This document shows positions 30,460 to 42,612 of a stretch of 64,000 bases of DNA, in pieces. Both the position numbers and the translations under genes were made by a program. The stretch spans positions 682,001 to 746,000 of the forward strand of contig NZ_PKIE01000001.1 of NCBI RefSeq assembly GCF_002860865.1, given 5' to 3'. The DNA comes from Streptococcus mitis. GTDB taxonomy: Bacteria > Bacillota > Bacilli > Lactobacillales > Streptococcaceae. Below the pieces are notes generated by a model. That model saw nothing but the letters and a program-made list of their open reading frames with translations, ran no database searches and had not been told where the DNA came from. The stretch's first letter is position 1, and each line of letters starts with the position of its first letter.

Positions 30460-30897
30460 ATGTCTAATTATCGTAGAACTTCAAAACCAAAAACAGAACA
30501 CATCAAAAAAGGCTTTACAGTCTTTCAAAAAACCGTTGCTACAATCGCTAGTATCCTTGGCTTGATTACCGCAAGTATCACTATCATGAACGCCTTGGAT
30601 AATAACAAAAATACTAAAAAAGAACCTACGACAAGCCAGACGACAACTATTGTCAAAGAAATTCAAAAAGAATCCCCTAAGGAAAATACTAGTCCCAATA
30701 AGGAAAATCACACCTCTCAAGAAAAAACACAACAAGAAGAAACGCCAAAATCTAGCGTCAAGGAAGAGAAAAAAGAAGAGCAGAAAACATCAACTCAGGA
30801 TTCTTCTACTCCTGCTCCTACTCCAAGTAAACCTGCTACTGAAAACGAAAAACAGGTCAATCCGCCAACTTCAGAAAATAAAAGCAATCCTCAGTAA
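30460..30897 (+). CDS. Membrane-anchored, low-complexity protein (DUF6556-like)
   Basis: 145 residues. A basic N-terminus is followed by one membrane segment at about 25-45 (TIASILGLITASITIM). The remaining 100 residues are extracellular-type low complexity rich in Lys, Glu, Ser, Thr and Pro, with repeats like SQEKTQQEE and TPAPTPSKPA. There is no LPXTG motif. AAAGGAGAG gives a good ribosome site. It is a lone plus-strand gene behind a CiaR-like promoter. Function is unknown. Confidence 0.75.
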   Translation: MSNYRRTSKPKTEHIKKGFTVFQKTVATIASILGLITASITIMNALDNNKNTKKEPTTSQTTTIVKEIQKESPKENTSPNKENHTSQEKTQQEETPKSSVKEEKKEEQKTSTQDSSTPAPTPSKPATENEKQVNPPTSENKSNPQ

Positions 30898-30949
30898 GCA
30901 CATGATCTAAGAAAAAATCAACTCAAAAAATAAAACTGCGCAGTAACTT

Positions 30950-31090
30950 CTGTCTTGACCACAATCAAGCTAAAGAGAGACTGTGTTTTTGTATAATTGA
31001 TGTTTTAGATGCTAGATTCTTGACCAATTTTGTGAGATTCATACTCATAAAGATGAATCCTAGCGATGTTATGACAGTTTATTTATTTCT
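30950..31090 (-). pseudogene. Possible transposase C-terminal remnant
   Basis: A minus-strand stretch reads ITSLGFIFMSMNLTKLVKNLA, which resembles the last residues of IS1182-type transposases. No longer frame joins it. The neighbouring 31,090-31,260 also has short open pieces but nothing I recognise. Confidence 0.35.
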
Positions 31091-31274
31091 AACATAAACT
31101 CTGCACATGCCAAAAATACTCTCTCATCTGCCCCAAAAGGGAAAACATCCATTTTCTGTTTGACATAAATTCAAAAGCCTTCTTCACGCAGAAGTTAGTA
31201 ACCCTTTTACATCTGACATAAATAACCTAGTTCAACCACTTCATAGGCATTACTTCCTGTTTTATTCTTATTTC

Positions 31275-31424
31275 ATACTCTTCGAAAATCTCTTCAAACC
31301 ACGTCAGCATCACCTTACCGTACGTATGTTACTGACTTCGTCAGTTTTATCTGCAACCTCAAAGTTGTACTTTGAGCAACCTGCGGCTAGCTTCCTAGTT
31401 TGCTCTTTGATTTTCATTGGGTAT
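31275..31424. repeat. BOX element
   Basis: It begins ATACTCTTCGAAAATCTC and ends GATTTTCATTGGGTAT, so it is in the reverse orientation to the copy at 4,667. It contains AACCACGTCAGC, CTGACTTCGTCAG and CTGCGGCTAGCTTCCTAG, the boxC, boxB and boxA parts. It fills most of the gap before the GDPD gene's terminator. Confidence 0.9.
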
Positions 31425-31445
31425 CAATTATAAACCATGGCATAA

Positions 31446-31485
31446 TAAAACGAGCATATCCAACTGATACATCGCTCGTTTTTTT
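31446..31485. terminator. Bidirectional hairpin terminator
   Basis: Stem AACGAGC/GCTCGTT with an inner stem TATC/GATA. It is followed by seven T on the plus strand and TTTTATTAT on the minus strand. On the minus strand it ends the GDPD gene (stop at 31,528). Confidence 0.6.
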
Positions 31486-31527
31486 GATATTTTAGAGGTG
31501 ATTTTTTGCTCAATCTCTTTTTGCTTA

Positions 31528-33297
31528 CTAAAAATTAAAGAATTCCATGGCCTGTTTGAAAAGCAAATCCGTGTACTCTGGGTCTTCTTGGGCAATGGTA
31601 ACCTGCTCTTGAACCATTTCCAAGTCATCTGTTATCATGCCATCAGCTCCTAGCTGAACAGATTTATCAAAGGACTCTGAACTATTGATGGTCCACACGT
31701 ACAATTTCTGATCGGTATTCCATAGCTTGTTGACAAAATTTTCATCCAAGGTTGAATACTCCATGGTGTAACCTGTGGCTTTGGTTCTTGGAAAGATACT
31801 ATTGTAAGGTAGGATAAAATAGACTGGAATTTGTGAATCATAGGCTAACACCTGGTCGATCACATGGTAGTCTAAGGACTGCATTTGATAGCCATTCTGT
31901 TTAATGATGGCTCCATATTTGTCCATAAAACGTTTCATCATATCTGGACTATCTTTTCGACTTGTTTTAATTTCAATGAGGAGTTTTTGATGCAATTCAT
32001 TAGCTTTGTTGAGATAAGCATCAAAACTAGACACTTTGGTGTGATAGCCGTTCTCTGAAATATCTAGTTTGGTTAATTCATCCAAAGTTAGATCCTGAGG
32101 ATTGGCATTGACTCCTGTCAAATTCTTGATATTGGCATCATGCATCATAACAAACTGGCCATCTTTTGTTTCCTGAACATCCGTCTCAACAAAGTCTGGT
32201 TCTAGTTGGGCTGTCTTTTCTAGCGATTGGACAGTATTTTGGACACCATTCTTATTAGATACTCCTCTGTGAGAAATAACTAAAGGTTTATGTGCAACTG
32301 GAGCTTCCAAATAGACATACCCCTCAAGAGCAAAAAAGATGCCGGCACAGCCCATCACTCCCCATCTCATCCAGTGGTCTTTCTTTCTCCTTGGTGTGAT
32401 TTCTAGTTCTTCCCCTGTCAAAAAAGAAACAAACTTAATAAGGAAATAGGTCAAGGCCATATAGTGGAAATTCTTAATCAAGACAAAATTAATGATTCCC
32501 AGTACAAGAGATTCCTTATGGGTCAGACCATCCATCAGTACCTGACTTGCTAAGATTGGAATGAGGAGAAGAATGAAAAATAGATATGTTTTTACAATAA
32601 TCCAAAGTAAGTTCCAAATATAAAACCAGGATTGCCTTTTGGTCTTCTCTAGACTGTATCTGACTGCCTCTTTGACTGTTTTCTTCTCAAACAAAAGCTG
32701 GGGTAGGGCAAACATCAAACGTATTGAAATGTAAAACAGCAGCAAGGCTAGAACAGTGATTACCAAACCGACCAACCAATACTTATCTTCTACATAGGCT
32801 ACTATAAATTCTGGAATGACAATTTTATTGAGGTAATAAATCTTTAAAATCTTTCGAATCAATGGAAAGAGCATCATGACATAAAAGAAGATAAAGGCCA
32901 TTTTGGAAATCGTCACTTGTCTCATGAATAAGAAACTCTGACGAAAGACCTTGCGACTGTACTCCAGTAGGGTTCTCTTTTCATGATAGAGGAGGTGTCG
33001 AGCTCCGATAAAGAGAAGCCCTATCTGGTAATAGGCGACCAGTAAATTAACGATTACCAGAACAAATAAAGCCAAACTAACAAAGGGTGAACCCTTTATA
33101 ATGGCAAAAATATTATTGTAGGAAAGAAAGAGATAACCTGTCTGACGAAGCAACAGTCCAGCAATCCAAGAATTAAGTGGTAACCAGACAAACTCAATCA
33201 TCATAAATATCAAGAAAAAGAGAAAGAGAATTTTATCTAGATTAAAGTAAATTTTCCTAAAACCTAGATTTTTAGGTTTTTCAGGTTTCATAGGCAC
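31528..33297 (-). CDS. Membrane glycerophosphodiester phosphodiesterase
   Basis: 589 residues. The first 330 residues hold about seven or eight membrane segments (the GDPD membrane domain). The last 240 form a GDPD catalytic barrel: SHRGVSNKNGVQNT, ETDVQETKDGQFVMMHD and LLIEIKT give the catalytic His pair and metal-binding Glu/Asp. It probably hydrolyses glycerophosphodiesters or lipoteichoic acid-related polymers at the membrane. It follows the exonuclease gene by 2 bp. Confidence 0.92.
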   Translation of the reverse strand: MPMKPEKPKNLGFRKIYFNLDKILFLFFLIFMMIEFVWLPLNSWIAGLLLRQTGYLFLSYNNIFAIIKGSPFVSLALFVLVIVNLLVAYYQIGLLFIGARHLLYHEKRTLLEYSRKVFRQSFLFMRQVTISKMAFIFFYVMMLFPLIRKILKIYYLNKIVIPEFIVAYVEDKYWLVGLVITVLALLLFYISIRLMFALPQLLFEKKTVKEAVRYSLEKTKRQSWFYIWNLLWIIVKTYLFFILLLIPILASQVLMDGLTHKESLVLGIINFVLIKNFHYMALTYFLIKFVSFLTGEELEITPRRKKDHWMRWGVMGCAGIFFALEGYVYLEAPVAHKPLVISHRGVSNKNGVQNTVQSLEKTAQLEPDFVETDVQETKDGQFVMMHDANIKNLTGVNANPQDLTLDELTKLDISENGYHTKVSSFDAYLNKANELHQKLLIEIKTSRKDSPDMMKRFMDKYGAIIKQNGYQMQSLDYHVIDQVLAYDSQIPVYFILPYNSIFPRTKATGYTMEYSTLDENFVNKLWNTDQKLYVWTINSSESFDKSVQLGADGMITDDLEMVQEQVTIAQEDPEYTDLLFKQAMEFFNF

Positions 33298-33299
33298 TC

Positions 33300-33890
33300 C
33301 TAGTCAAATAATTGAGATAAGTCCAAGCCTCCAAAAGGATTGTTTGATAAGCTACTTTCTGTCTCTAACAATTCTCTAGCTTGATCTGACTCTAAGAAGG
33401 ACTCGTAAACACGCGCCGTCATCCGAGCATCCTCCAAGCTATTATGGGACTGTCCTTGAAATCCAAGAAAGGAGGCAACCGTTTGCAATTTGAGATTGGC
33501 AATACCGTGTAAATCTGAACTGCGACGTTCAAAAGCTTCATCATACAGATCCACCTTGTACTGCTGGCTGTAGTCTAAACCATGATCCGCTAAAATAGGC
33601 AAATCACTTTTAGCAGCATTATATCCAACCATGGGTAAAGAACCCACAAACTCTTGAAATTCTTTGATAACTTCCTCCACTGGGGGGGCATCTTTTAAGG
33701 TCTCAGCTGTAATCCCAGTCAAACCATTGATAAAACTCTTTAGAGGCACACTAGTGTGGACATAGGAATCATAGGCATCGATTTCCCGACCATCTCTAAA
33801 ACGCACTGCCGATACTTGAATCAAGTGTGTTTGTCCTTCGTGCTGATTAAATTCTAAATCAAAAGCAATGTAATCTTCTAATCGTTCCAT
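33300..33890 (-). CDS. 3'-5' exonuclease, DEDDh (DnaQ-like)
   Basis: 196 residues with the exonuclease motifs AFDLEFN (Asp11, Glu13), GYNAAKSDLPIL and HNSLEDA, giving the DEDDh set. It is not fused to a polymerase or helicase. It could act on DNA or RNA ends; the partner is unknown. It is followed directly by the GDPD gene. Confidence 0.88.
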   Translation of the reverse strand: MERLEDYIAFDLEFNQHEGQTHLIQVSAVRFRDGREIDAYDSYVHTSVPLKSFINGLTGITAETLKDAPPVEEVIKEFQEFVGSLPMVGYNAAKSDLPILADHGLDYSQQYKVDLYDEAFERRSSDLHGIANLKLQTVASFLGFQGQSHNSLEDARMTARVYESFLESDQARELLETESSLSNNPFGGLDLSQLFD

Positions 33891-33917
33891 TCTATACCTC
33901 TCCTATACTGTTATTTT

Positions 33918-34070
33918 ATACTCTTCGAAAATCAAATTCAAACCAGGTCAGCTTCGCCTTGCCGTAGATATATGTAACTGACTTCGTCAGTCTTATCTAC
34001 AACCTCAAAGCAGTGCTTTGAGCAGCCTGCGGCTCGCTTCCTAGTTTGCTCTTTGATTTTCATTGAGTAT
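33918..34070. repeat. BOX element
   Basis: It begins ATACTCTTCGAAAATCAAAT and ends GATTTTCATTGAGTAT, with CTGACTTCGTCAG and GCAGCCTGCGGCTCGCTTCC inside. It has the same orientation as the copy at 31,275 and lies between the exonuclease gene and rocS. Confidence 0.9.
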
Positions 34071-34147
34071 TAATTGAGCAACTATACTATTTAGATTAGA
34101 AATAAAAGAAGCCATCAGGTTAGCATTTAACCTAAACAGCTCCTTGA

Positions 34148-34639
34148 TTATCCTCCAAATAAACGAGCAAAAAAGCCTTTCTTAGTGGATTGGACTTCTT
34201 CTTTTGCTTGGTCCAGCTCTAGCTTAAGATTTTCTTGATCCTTCATGGCTTGAAGGGTCAATTGTTGCTGCTGATCGAGTTGTTTGTCTTTCTCAGCAAT
34301 CTGACGGTCTTTGATACGCATCTGCTCGTCTTTTTCTGATAACTGACGATCCTTGGCTTTTAATTGTTCATAAAGACGGAGAATTTCTGCATTCTTCTCA
34401 TCAACTAGAATCTCCATCAGTTCACGTTGCTTGACATCTTCACTGACAGGCTCATCTTCAAAAATCGTTTTTTTATAGATTTCTTCTAGCTTAATCAAGC
34501 CACTTCTGGTAACGACTGTTACCCCTTTGTCATTTTTATCTGTGTCTTCTTCTGGTAATTCTTTGACACGGTTATTGATTGCTTGGCGAGATAATCCTAA
34601 GACCTCTGCAATCTCACTGACGGTCATTTCAATACTCAT
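34148..34639 (-). CDS. rocS: Chromosome segregation regulator RocS
   Basis: 163 residues: an N-terminal helix-turn-helix (MSIEMTVSEIAEVLGLSRQA), a long coiled coil from about 70 to 150 with the repeated unit (K)DRQ(I/L)xEKD, and a C-terminal amphipathic membrane anchor, KKGFFARLFGG. This is the layout of pneumococcal RocS, which links chromosome segregation to division and capsule synthesis. The glmU-nudix-macP-mtnN-rocS order is that of pneumococcus from memory. Confidence 0.88.
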   Translation of the reverse strand: MSIEMTVSEIAEVLGLSRQAINNRVKELPEEDTDKNDKGVTVVTRSGLIKLEEIYKKTIFEDEPVSEDVKQRELMEILVDEKNAEILRLYEQLKAKDRQLSEKDEQMRIKDRQIAEKDKQLDQQQQLTLQAMKDQENLKLELDQAKEEVQSTKKGFFARLFGG

Positions 34640-34715
34640 AATATCCTCTGAAACGTTTTCTAGCTTTTCTTTATTTAAATCTTATCATAAGCTAGAAAAA
34701 CTGTCAAATTTTCGC

Positions 34716-35408
34716 TTAATCTAAAGCCTTCAAAAAGGCTAATAAGACTTGGGCAGAGCGACGTCCAGCTTCTATAATAAACTCATCAAAAGAGATGTTT
34801 GCTTCATGGTTGGCATTGTCACTCATAGCTCGAATGACTAAAACTGGGAGATTAAGGGCATGCGCTGCCTGAGCAATAGCTGCTCCTTCCATCTCAACTG
34901 CTAAAACTTCTGGAAAATGGGACTTAATCGCTTCTATCTTGTCATTTCCTGCGACAAAACTATCTCCTGTAGCAATCAAACCAAGATGCCAGTTCTGGTC
35001 CAATTGAGATAGATTCTCTTGAATTTTGGCAACAAAGATTTTGTCTGATTCGAAATAAAGCGGTTGTTGCGCCATTTGTCCATAAGCATAACCAAAAGCT
35101 GTGACATCCACATCATGATAGGCTAACTTGTCAGCAATCACAACATCCCCAACAGCGATACCCTCTGCTACTGCTCCAGCAGATCCCGTATTAATTAGAG
35201 CATCCACTTGGAAATGATCAGCCAAAATCGCCACACTCATAGCAGACATGACCTTACCAATTCCACTTTCTACAAGAACGACTTCATGAGAGGCAATGGT
35301 GCCTGTATGATAGGTATTCCCCAAAACAACTTGCTCTTGGGCATTGTCTAGATGCTGGACCAGATAAGCCAGTTCTTCTGGCATAGCCGCAATAATTCCA
35401 ATTTTCAT
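34716..35408 (-). CDS. mtnN: 5'-methylthioadenosine/S-adenosylhomocysteine nucleosidase
   Basis: 230 residues, the standard length. It removes adenine from MTA and SAH and provides S-ribosylhomocysteine for LuxS. Motifs include GSAGAV, the substrate-binding VEMEGAAIAQAA and the catalytic Asp in RAMSDNA. It is 16 bp downstream of macP. Confidence 0.95.
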   Translation of the reverse strand: MKIGIIAAMPEELAYLVQHLDNAQEQVVLGNTYHTGTIASHEVVLVESGIGKVMSAMSVAILADHFQVDALINTGSAGAVAEGIAVGDVVIADKLAYHDVDVTAFGYAYGQMAQQPLYFESDKIFVAKIQENLSQLDQNWHLGLIATGDSFVAGNDKIEAIKSHFPEVLAVEMEGAAIAQAAHALNLPVLVIRAMSDNANHEANISFDEFIIEAGRRSAQVLLAFLKALD

Positions 35409-35424
35409 TTCAATTCCTTTTCTA

Positions 35425-35736
35425 TTACAAAAGTTTCATTGCTAAGACAAGCAAGATCAAGAGAAAGATGACTGCAAATAAAATCTTATTTAATTTAGAA
35501 TTGAAGACATTTCTCTTGGTATTTTCAATGCGACGGCTTTTATGAATAGACGGTTCGACCTGAATCTTCAAGGTTTCTTGGCTAAAGCCATGATCCTTAG
35601 GATTGGCATAACCAAAACGGGAAGAAGAGGTTGGTAAAATCTTAGTCTCCTCATCATCTAGCAAAGGGGGACCTGAAATTTTTTCGCCTCTATTAGCTCT
35701 TTCAATCATTTCATCCGTTAATAAAGGTTTACCCAT
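35425..35736 (-). CDS. macP: PBP2a cofactor MacP
   Basis: 103 residues from the ATG at 35,734-35,736 ([10 protein letters not shown]), with GAGGAGG upstream. It has a cytoplasmic N-terminus, one membrane segment at about 84-102 and almost nothing outside. The opening and the Thr near 31 (DDEETKILP) match pneumococcal MacP, a StkP substrate that activates the cell-wall synthase PBP2a. It starts 12 bp after the Nudix stop. Confidence 0.88.
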   Translation of the reverse strand: MGKPLLTDEMIERANRGEKISGPPLLDDEETKILPTSSSRFGYANPKDHGFSQETLKIQVEPSIHKSRRIENTKRNVFNSKLNKILFAVIFLLILLVLAMKLL

Positions 35737-35747
35737 ACTGACCTCCT

Positions 35748-36293
35748 CTATTTTTTCTGCAATTCCCAATACTGAACAGCCATAATTGTCTTGGCATCAC
35801 AGATATGACCTGATCGGATTAATTCCTTAGCTTCTTCTAAGCTCACTTCAAGGACTTCTAAGGTTTCATCCTCATCCTGCGGACGCGGATTTTCCACCTT
35901 TGTCAAATCGCTTGCTAGGTATAGTTTTAACTTTTCATTACAAAAGCCAATGGCTGAATAAAAGTCATACAAGAGTTCTAATTTCCCTGTGTAGGCTGTT
36001 TCTTCCTCTAATTCACGAAGAGCTGCTGCAACAGGGTCTGTATTTTCTCCTAATTCCAGTTTTCCAGCTGGAATTTCGTAAGAAACAGCCTCAATAGCTT
36101 TACGGTACTGCTTGACCAAGATGAGCTTTTGCTCATCCGTTACTGCTAAAACACAGACAGCCCCATTGTGGAAAATCAAATCACGTTGGGCAATTCCCTT
36201 GCCTTCTGGTAATTCAACCTGATCTTGAACCAGTTTAAAAATTGGTCCTTGATAGATTTCTTTTCGGCTAAGCGTTTTTTCTTCAAATTCCAT
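35748..36293 (-). CDS. Nudix hydrolase, ADP-ribose pyrophosphatase type
   Basis: 181 residues. The Nudix box starts at Gly77 (GKLELGE) and ends RELEEETAY (93-101). The spacing between its Glu and Arg is nine residues rather than the usual seven. IVLVKQYR-like and [10 protein letters not shown] segments point to the ADP-ribose pyrophosphatase group. It lies 9 bp downstream of glmU and is in the same operon. Confidence 0.9.
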   Translation of the reverse strand: MEFEEKTLSRKEIYQGPIFKLVQDQVELPEGKGIAQRDLIFHNGAVCVLAVTDEQKLILVKQYRKAIEAVSYEIPAGKLELGENTDPVAAALRELEEETAYTGKLELLYDFYSAIGFCNEKLKLYLASDLTKVENPRPQDEDETLEVLEVSLEEAKELIRSGHICDAKTIMAVQYWELQKK

Positions 36294-36302
36294 GATAGGC
36301 TC

Positions 36303-37697
<1,395 letters not shown>

Positions 37698-37838
37698 CTA
37701 GAAATTCTCTTTTATTATACCATATTTCAAATCATTCCGCTCCCTTGAATGAAAAAATACTCCAAAGTCCTTTCCTTAACCCATTTTTTGAGTATTTTTT
37801 TTTGATTTTTTTTCATTTTTAAGGTAAAATTATGAGAT

Positions 37839-38639
37839 ATGAGAAAGAAAATTAATCCGCTTATTTTATTTGGTTTTTTGGGGGTTATGATTTTCATTTT
37901 AATCCTGAATCGCCCTCGTTTTGAGGACCATCCTGTAAAAACAAAGTCAAATATCGCGCAAGTAGAAACACAAGCGCTACACAATATAGATAAACCGGTA
38001 ATTGATGTTTCTGGTTGGCAGCGTCCTGAGGAAATTAATTACGATACTCTGTCCCAAAACATTTCTGGAGCTATTGTTCGCGTCCATAGTGGCGCTCAAA
38101 CGTCCAAAGAGAACGATGCTGCCTTTGTTAATGGGGTAGATAAAGCCTTTAAAACCCATATCACGGAGTTTCAAAAACGAAATGTCCCAGTTGGTGTCTA
38201 TGCTTATTTAGCTGGAAAAAGTGTCCAAGAAATGGAAAAAGCCGCTGAAGTTTTTTATAACGCCTCTTCACCATACAGCCCTAGTTATTATTGGCTAGAC
38301 GTAGAAGAAAAAACCATGTCCAATATGAACGAGGGTGTTGAAGCCTTTCGAGCAAAGCTAGAATCACTTGGTGCAAAAAATATCGGCATCTACGTTGGGG
38401 TCTACTTCATGGAAGAACACAGTATTGATACAGACAAGTTTACCTCTGTTTGGATTCCTTCATACGGTTCAAATACTGGATTTTTCGAAAGCAAACCTAA
38501 TACGGACTTAGATTACGACATCCACCAATACACATCTAAAGGAAAAATTGCTGGCTTTGACCACGATTTAGATATCAACGTCATTTCTTCCTTAAAAAAT
38601 AAAGAAGAAACCTTTAGAAAACTCTTTTTAAAACCTTAA
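37839..38639 (+). CDS. GH25 family lysozyme, membrane-anchored
   Basis: 266 residues with an N-terminal signal anchor (about 8-24). The GH25 barrel shows PVIDVSGWQRP, YYWLDVEE (acidic catalytic pair), GIYVGVYFM and the C-terminal YDIHQYTSKG. It should cut the MurNAc-GlcNAc bond of peptidoglycan. There are no choline-binding repeats. It is divergent from glmU. Confidence 0.92.
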   Translation: MRKKINPLILFGFLGVMIFILILNRPRFEDHPVKTKSNIAQVETQALHNIDKPVIDVSGWQRPEEINYDTLSQNISGAIVRVHSGAQTSKENDAAFVNGVDKAFKTHITEFQKRNVPVGVYAYLAGKSVQEMEKAAEVFYNASSPYSPSYYWLDVEEKTMSNMNEGVEAFRAKLESLGAKNIGIYVGVYFMEEHSIDTDKFTSVWIPSYGSNTGFFESKPNTDLDYDIHQYTSKGKIAGFDHDLDINVISSLKNKEETFRKLFLKP

Positions 38640-38664
38640 AAGCATTTGTTTAGCATTTGCTTTT
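38638..38664 (+). terminator. Terminator after the lysozyme gene
   Basis: AAAAGCA pairs with TGCTTTT across a 13-base loop, followed by T-rich sequence. Confidence 0.5.
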
Positions 38665-38733
38665 TCTTTTTGTGTTTGATTGTGATACAATATAGTAAGG
38701 ATTTTTTGAAATAGAAATAGTTGGAGGAAAAAT

Positions 38734-39576
38734 ATGCTCTCATGGTTAGCACGCCTTATTAAAGGGATTGTAATTGCTCTTGGATTTATCCTACCGGGAA
38801 TTTCCGGAGGGGTTCTAGCAGCAATCTTAGGAATTTACGAACGGATGATTGGCTTTCTGGCCCACCCCTTTAAGGACTTTAAAGAAAATGTTTTGTACTT
38901 TATTCCAGTTGCCATCGGTATGATTCTGGGAATCGGCTTATTTTCTTACCCGATTGAATACCTGCTTGAAAATTATCAGGTCTTTGTCTTATGGAGCTTT
39001 GCGGGGGCTATCATTGGTACTGTTCCTAGCCTTCTCAAAGAATCAACTCGAGAATCTGACCGAGACAAGATTGATTTAGCTTGGTTCTGGACGACCTTTA
39101 TTATTTCTGGATTAGGACTCTATGCCTTAAATTTTGTTGTTGGAACCTTAAGCGCCAGCTTTCTTAACTTCGTCCTAGCAGGTGCACTACTGGCTCTTGG
39201 CGTATTGGTACCTGGCCTCAGTCCATCAAATCTACTTTTAATTTTGGGACTCTATGCTCCTATGTTGACTGGTTTTAAAACCTTTGACCTCTTGGGAACT
39301 TTCTTCCCGATTGGAATCGGAGCAGGCGCAACTCTCATCATTTTTTCAAAATTGATGGATTATGCCTTAAATAACTACCACTCACGCGTCTATCATTTCA
39401 TCATTGGAATCGTCTTATCAAGTACTCTTTTGATCTTGATTCCAAATGCAGGAAACGCTGAAAGTATCCAATACACAGGTCTTTCACTTGTTGGGTATGT
39501 CATCATCGCCTTCTTCTTTGCACTGGGAATCTGGCTTGGTATTTGGATGAGCCAATTGGAGGATAAGTATAAATAA
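38734..39576 (+). CDS. DUF368 membrane protein
   Basis: 280 residues with about eight or nine membrane segments. The opening IALGFILPGISGGVLAAILG and the internal repeat LALGVLVPGLSPSN are the paired signatures of DUF368. Some DUF368 members are reported as C55 lipid carrier transporters (PopT); that role is possible here. It ends at TAATG, sharing one base with the next start codon. Confidence 0.88.
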   Translation: MLSWLARLIKGIVIALGFILPGISGGVLAAILGIYERMIGFLAHPFKDFKENVLYFIPVAIGMILGIGLFSYPIEYLLENYQVFVLWSFAGAIIGTVPSLLKESTRESDRDKIDLAWFWTTFIISGLGLYALNFVVGTLSASFLNFVLAGALLALGVLVPGLSPSNLLLILGLYAPMLTGFKTFDLLGTFFPIGIGAGATLIIFSKLMDYALNNYHSRVYHFIIGIVLSSTLLILIPNAGNAESIQYTGLSLVGYVIIAFFFALGIWLGIWMSQLEDKYK

Positions 39577-40058
39577 TGGCAAAAAAAGTTAAAATCAAAA
39601 AAACATTGGTGGAACAAATCCTGTCTAAAGAAGGTATCCAACATCAAGGGATTCAAATCAATGCCCTGGAAGGAGAACTTCCGCAAGGTTATGAACGAGA
39701 TCAGATTTTCAAAACCTTGGCTCTTTTAGGAGACAAGACAGGACCGATTATCGGAATTGTGCCTATCACTCAGCACTTGTCTGAAAAGAAACTAGCTAAA
39801 ATTTCTGGCAATAAAAAAGTGAGCATGATTCCACAAAAGGACTTAGAAAAAACAACAGGTTACATTCATGGAGCCAATAATCCTGTCGGTATTCGTCAGA
39901 AACACAATTACCCCATTTTTATCGATAAGATCGCCCTAGACTTGGATCAATTAATTGTCTCTGCTGGGGAAGTCGGCCACAGCATTATTGTCGCACCACA
40001 AGACTTGGCTAGCTTTGTAAAGGCTGACTTTGCAGATATTTTGGAGGACAGCAAGTAA
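39576..40058 (+). CDS. YbaK/EbsC-type aminoacyl-tRNA deacylase
   Basis: 160 residues of the YbaK fold, which removes Cys from Cys-tRNA(Pro). Landmarks are the Lys in SGNKKVSMIPQKDLEK, TGYIHGANNPVGIRQ and the Gly-rich end AGEVGHSI. It overlaps both neighbours by one base, so the DUF368-YbaK-phosphatase trio is coupled. Confidence 0.88.
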   Translation: MAKKVKIKKTLVEQILSKEGIQHQGIQINALEGELPQGYERDQIFKTLALLGDKTGPIIGIVPITQHLSEKKLAKISGNKKVSMIPQKDLEKTTGYIHGANNPVGIRQKHNYPIFIDKIALDLDQLIVSAGEVGHSIIVAPQDLASFVKADFADILEDSK

Positions 40059-40675
40059 TGAAACTCTACTTTGTCCGCCACGGTCGTACCGTCTGGAACC
40101 AAGAAGGACGCTTTCAAGGTGCTAGTGGTGATTCTCCCCTTCTTCCTGAATCCATTGAAACCTTAAAACAACTTGGCCAGTATCTCAAGGATATTCCTTT
40201 TGATCAGATTTATTCAAGTGATTTACCCCGAGCGGTCAAATCTGCGAAGATTATCCAAAGTCAACTCCAGACACCCTGTCCTTTAGAAAGTGTTCCTAAC
40301 CTCCGTGAATGGCAGCTGGGGAAATTAGAAGGTTTGAAAATCGCAACTTTGGAAGCTATTTACCCGCAACAAATCCAGGCTTTCCGTTCAAATCTTGCCA
40401 AGTTTGACACTCAAATGTTCGGAGCTGAATCCCTCTATAGCACAACACAACGGACCATCCAATTTATCAAATCACTTAAAGATAGTCCAGCTGAGCGTAT
40501 TCTAATTGTCGGGCATGGCGCCAATCTTACTGCTAGTCTTCGTACTCTTCTAGGTTATAAAGAGCCTCTTCTTCGTAAAGATGGCGGTCTAGCAAATGCC
40601 AGCCTGACCATTCTAGAAACCCATGATTTTGAAATATTTACTCTTGATACGTGGAATGATACTTCCTATCAATAA
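40058..40675 (+). CDS. Histidine phosphatase family protein (phosphoglycerate mutase-like)
   Basis: 205 residues. The phosphate-accepting His8 is in FVRHGRT and the second His in LIVGHGANL. The sequence looks like a broad phosphatase rather than a glycolytic mutase. It is the last gene of the trio and is followed by a BOX element. Confidence 0.9.
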   Translation: MKLYFVRHGRTVWNQEGRFQGASGDSPLLPESIETLKQLGQYLKDIPFDQIYSSDLPRAVKSAKIIQSQLQTPCPLESVPNLREWQLGKLEGLKIATLEAIYPQQIQAFRSNLAKFDTQMFGAESLYSTTQRTIQFIKSLKDSPAERILIVGHGANLTASLRTLLGYKEPLLRKDGGLANASLTILETHDFEIFTLDTWNDTSYQ

Positions 40676-40689
40676 CAGAACTTGATTTT

Positions 40690-40885
40690 ATACTCAATGA
40701 AAATCAAAGAGAAAACTAGGAAACTAGCCGCAGGCTGCTCAAAGCACTGCCTTGAGGTTGTAGATAGAATTGACGAAGTCAGCTCAAAACATGTTTTTGA
40801 GGTTGTAGATAAGACTGACGAAGTCAGTAACCATACATACGGCAAGGCGACGTTGGCGTGGTTTGAAGAAATTTTAGAAGAGTAT
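40690..40885. repeat. BOX element, full form with two boxB-like units
   Basis: It begins ATACTCAATGAAAATC and ends TTTTAGAAGAGTAT. The unit TGAGGTTGTAGATA...CTGACGAAGTCAG occurs twice in tandem (about 40,752-40,840). The BOX-PCR primer region CGGCAAGGCGACG follows. It lies between the phosphatase gene and lysS. Confidence 0.9.
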
Positions 40886-41000
40886 TAGCGTCAAGTTCTT
40901 TTTAGTTTTGAAAGATTATCCGTGAATTTCTTGGCTATTTATGATAAAATGGGAGTATCGCAAAAAATGACTCATCGTATTCAATTTTGAGTAAAACTAG

Positions 41001-42500
<1,500 letters not shown>

Positions 42501-42612
42501 GACAACTCAAAAACGTTGTTATATCAAGGTTTTATGAGTGTGAATGGCAAAACTTACCAAAAATTTACCACATCTTATACAAATAGTTGTAAAAACTTGT
42601 AATGACTTACAG
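42501..42612. other. Presumed left end of the conjugative element
   Basis: Directly after the lysS stop the sequence turns AT-rich, with repeated motifs such as TTACCAAAAATTTACCA and GTTGTAAAAACTTGTAA that look like integrase arm sites. The matching right end and the integrase are outside the window, so the exact att sequence cannot be fixed. Confidence 0.45.

Noticed and set aside
40682..40888. 68-residue plus-strand open frame between the phosphatase gene and lysS
   Set aside because: It lies wholly within the BOX repeat, and its translation is the repeated BOX sequence. It has no ribosome site.
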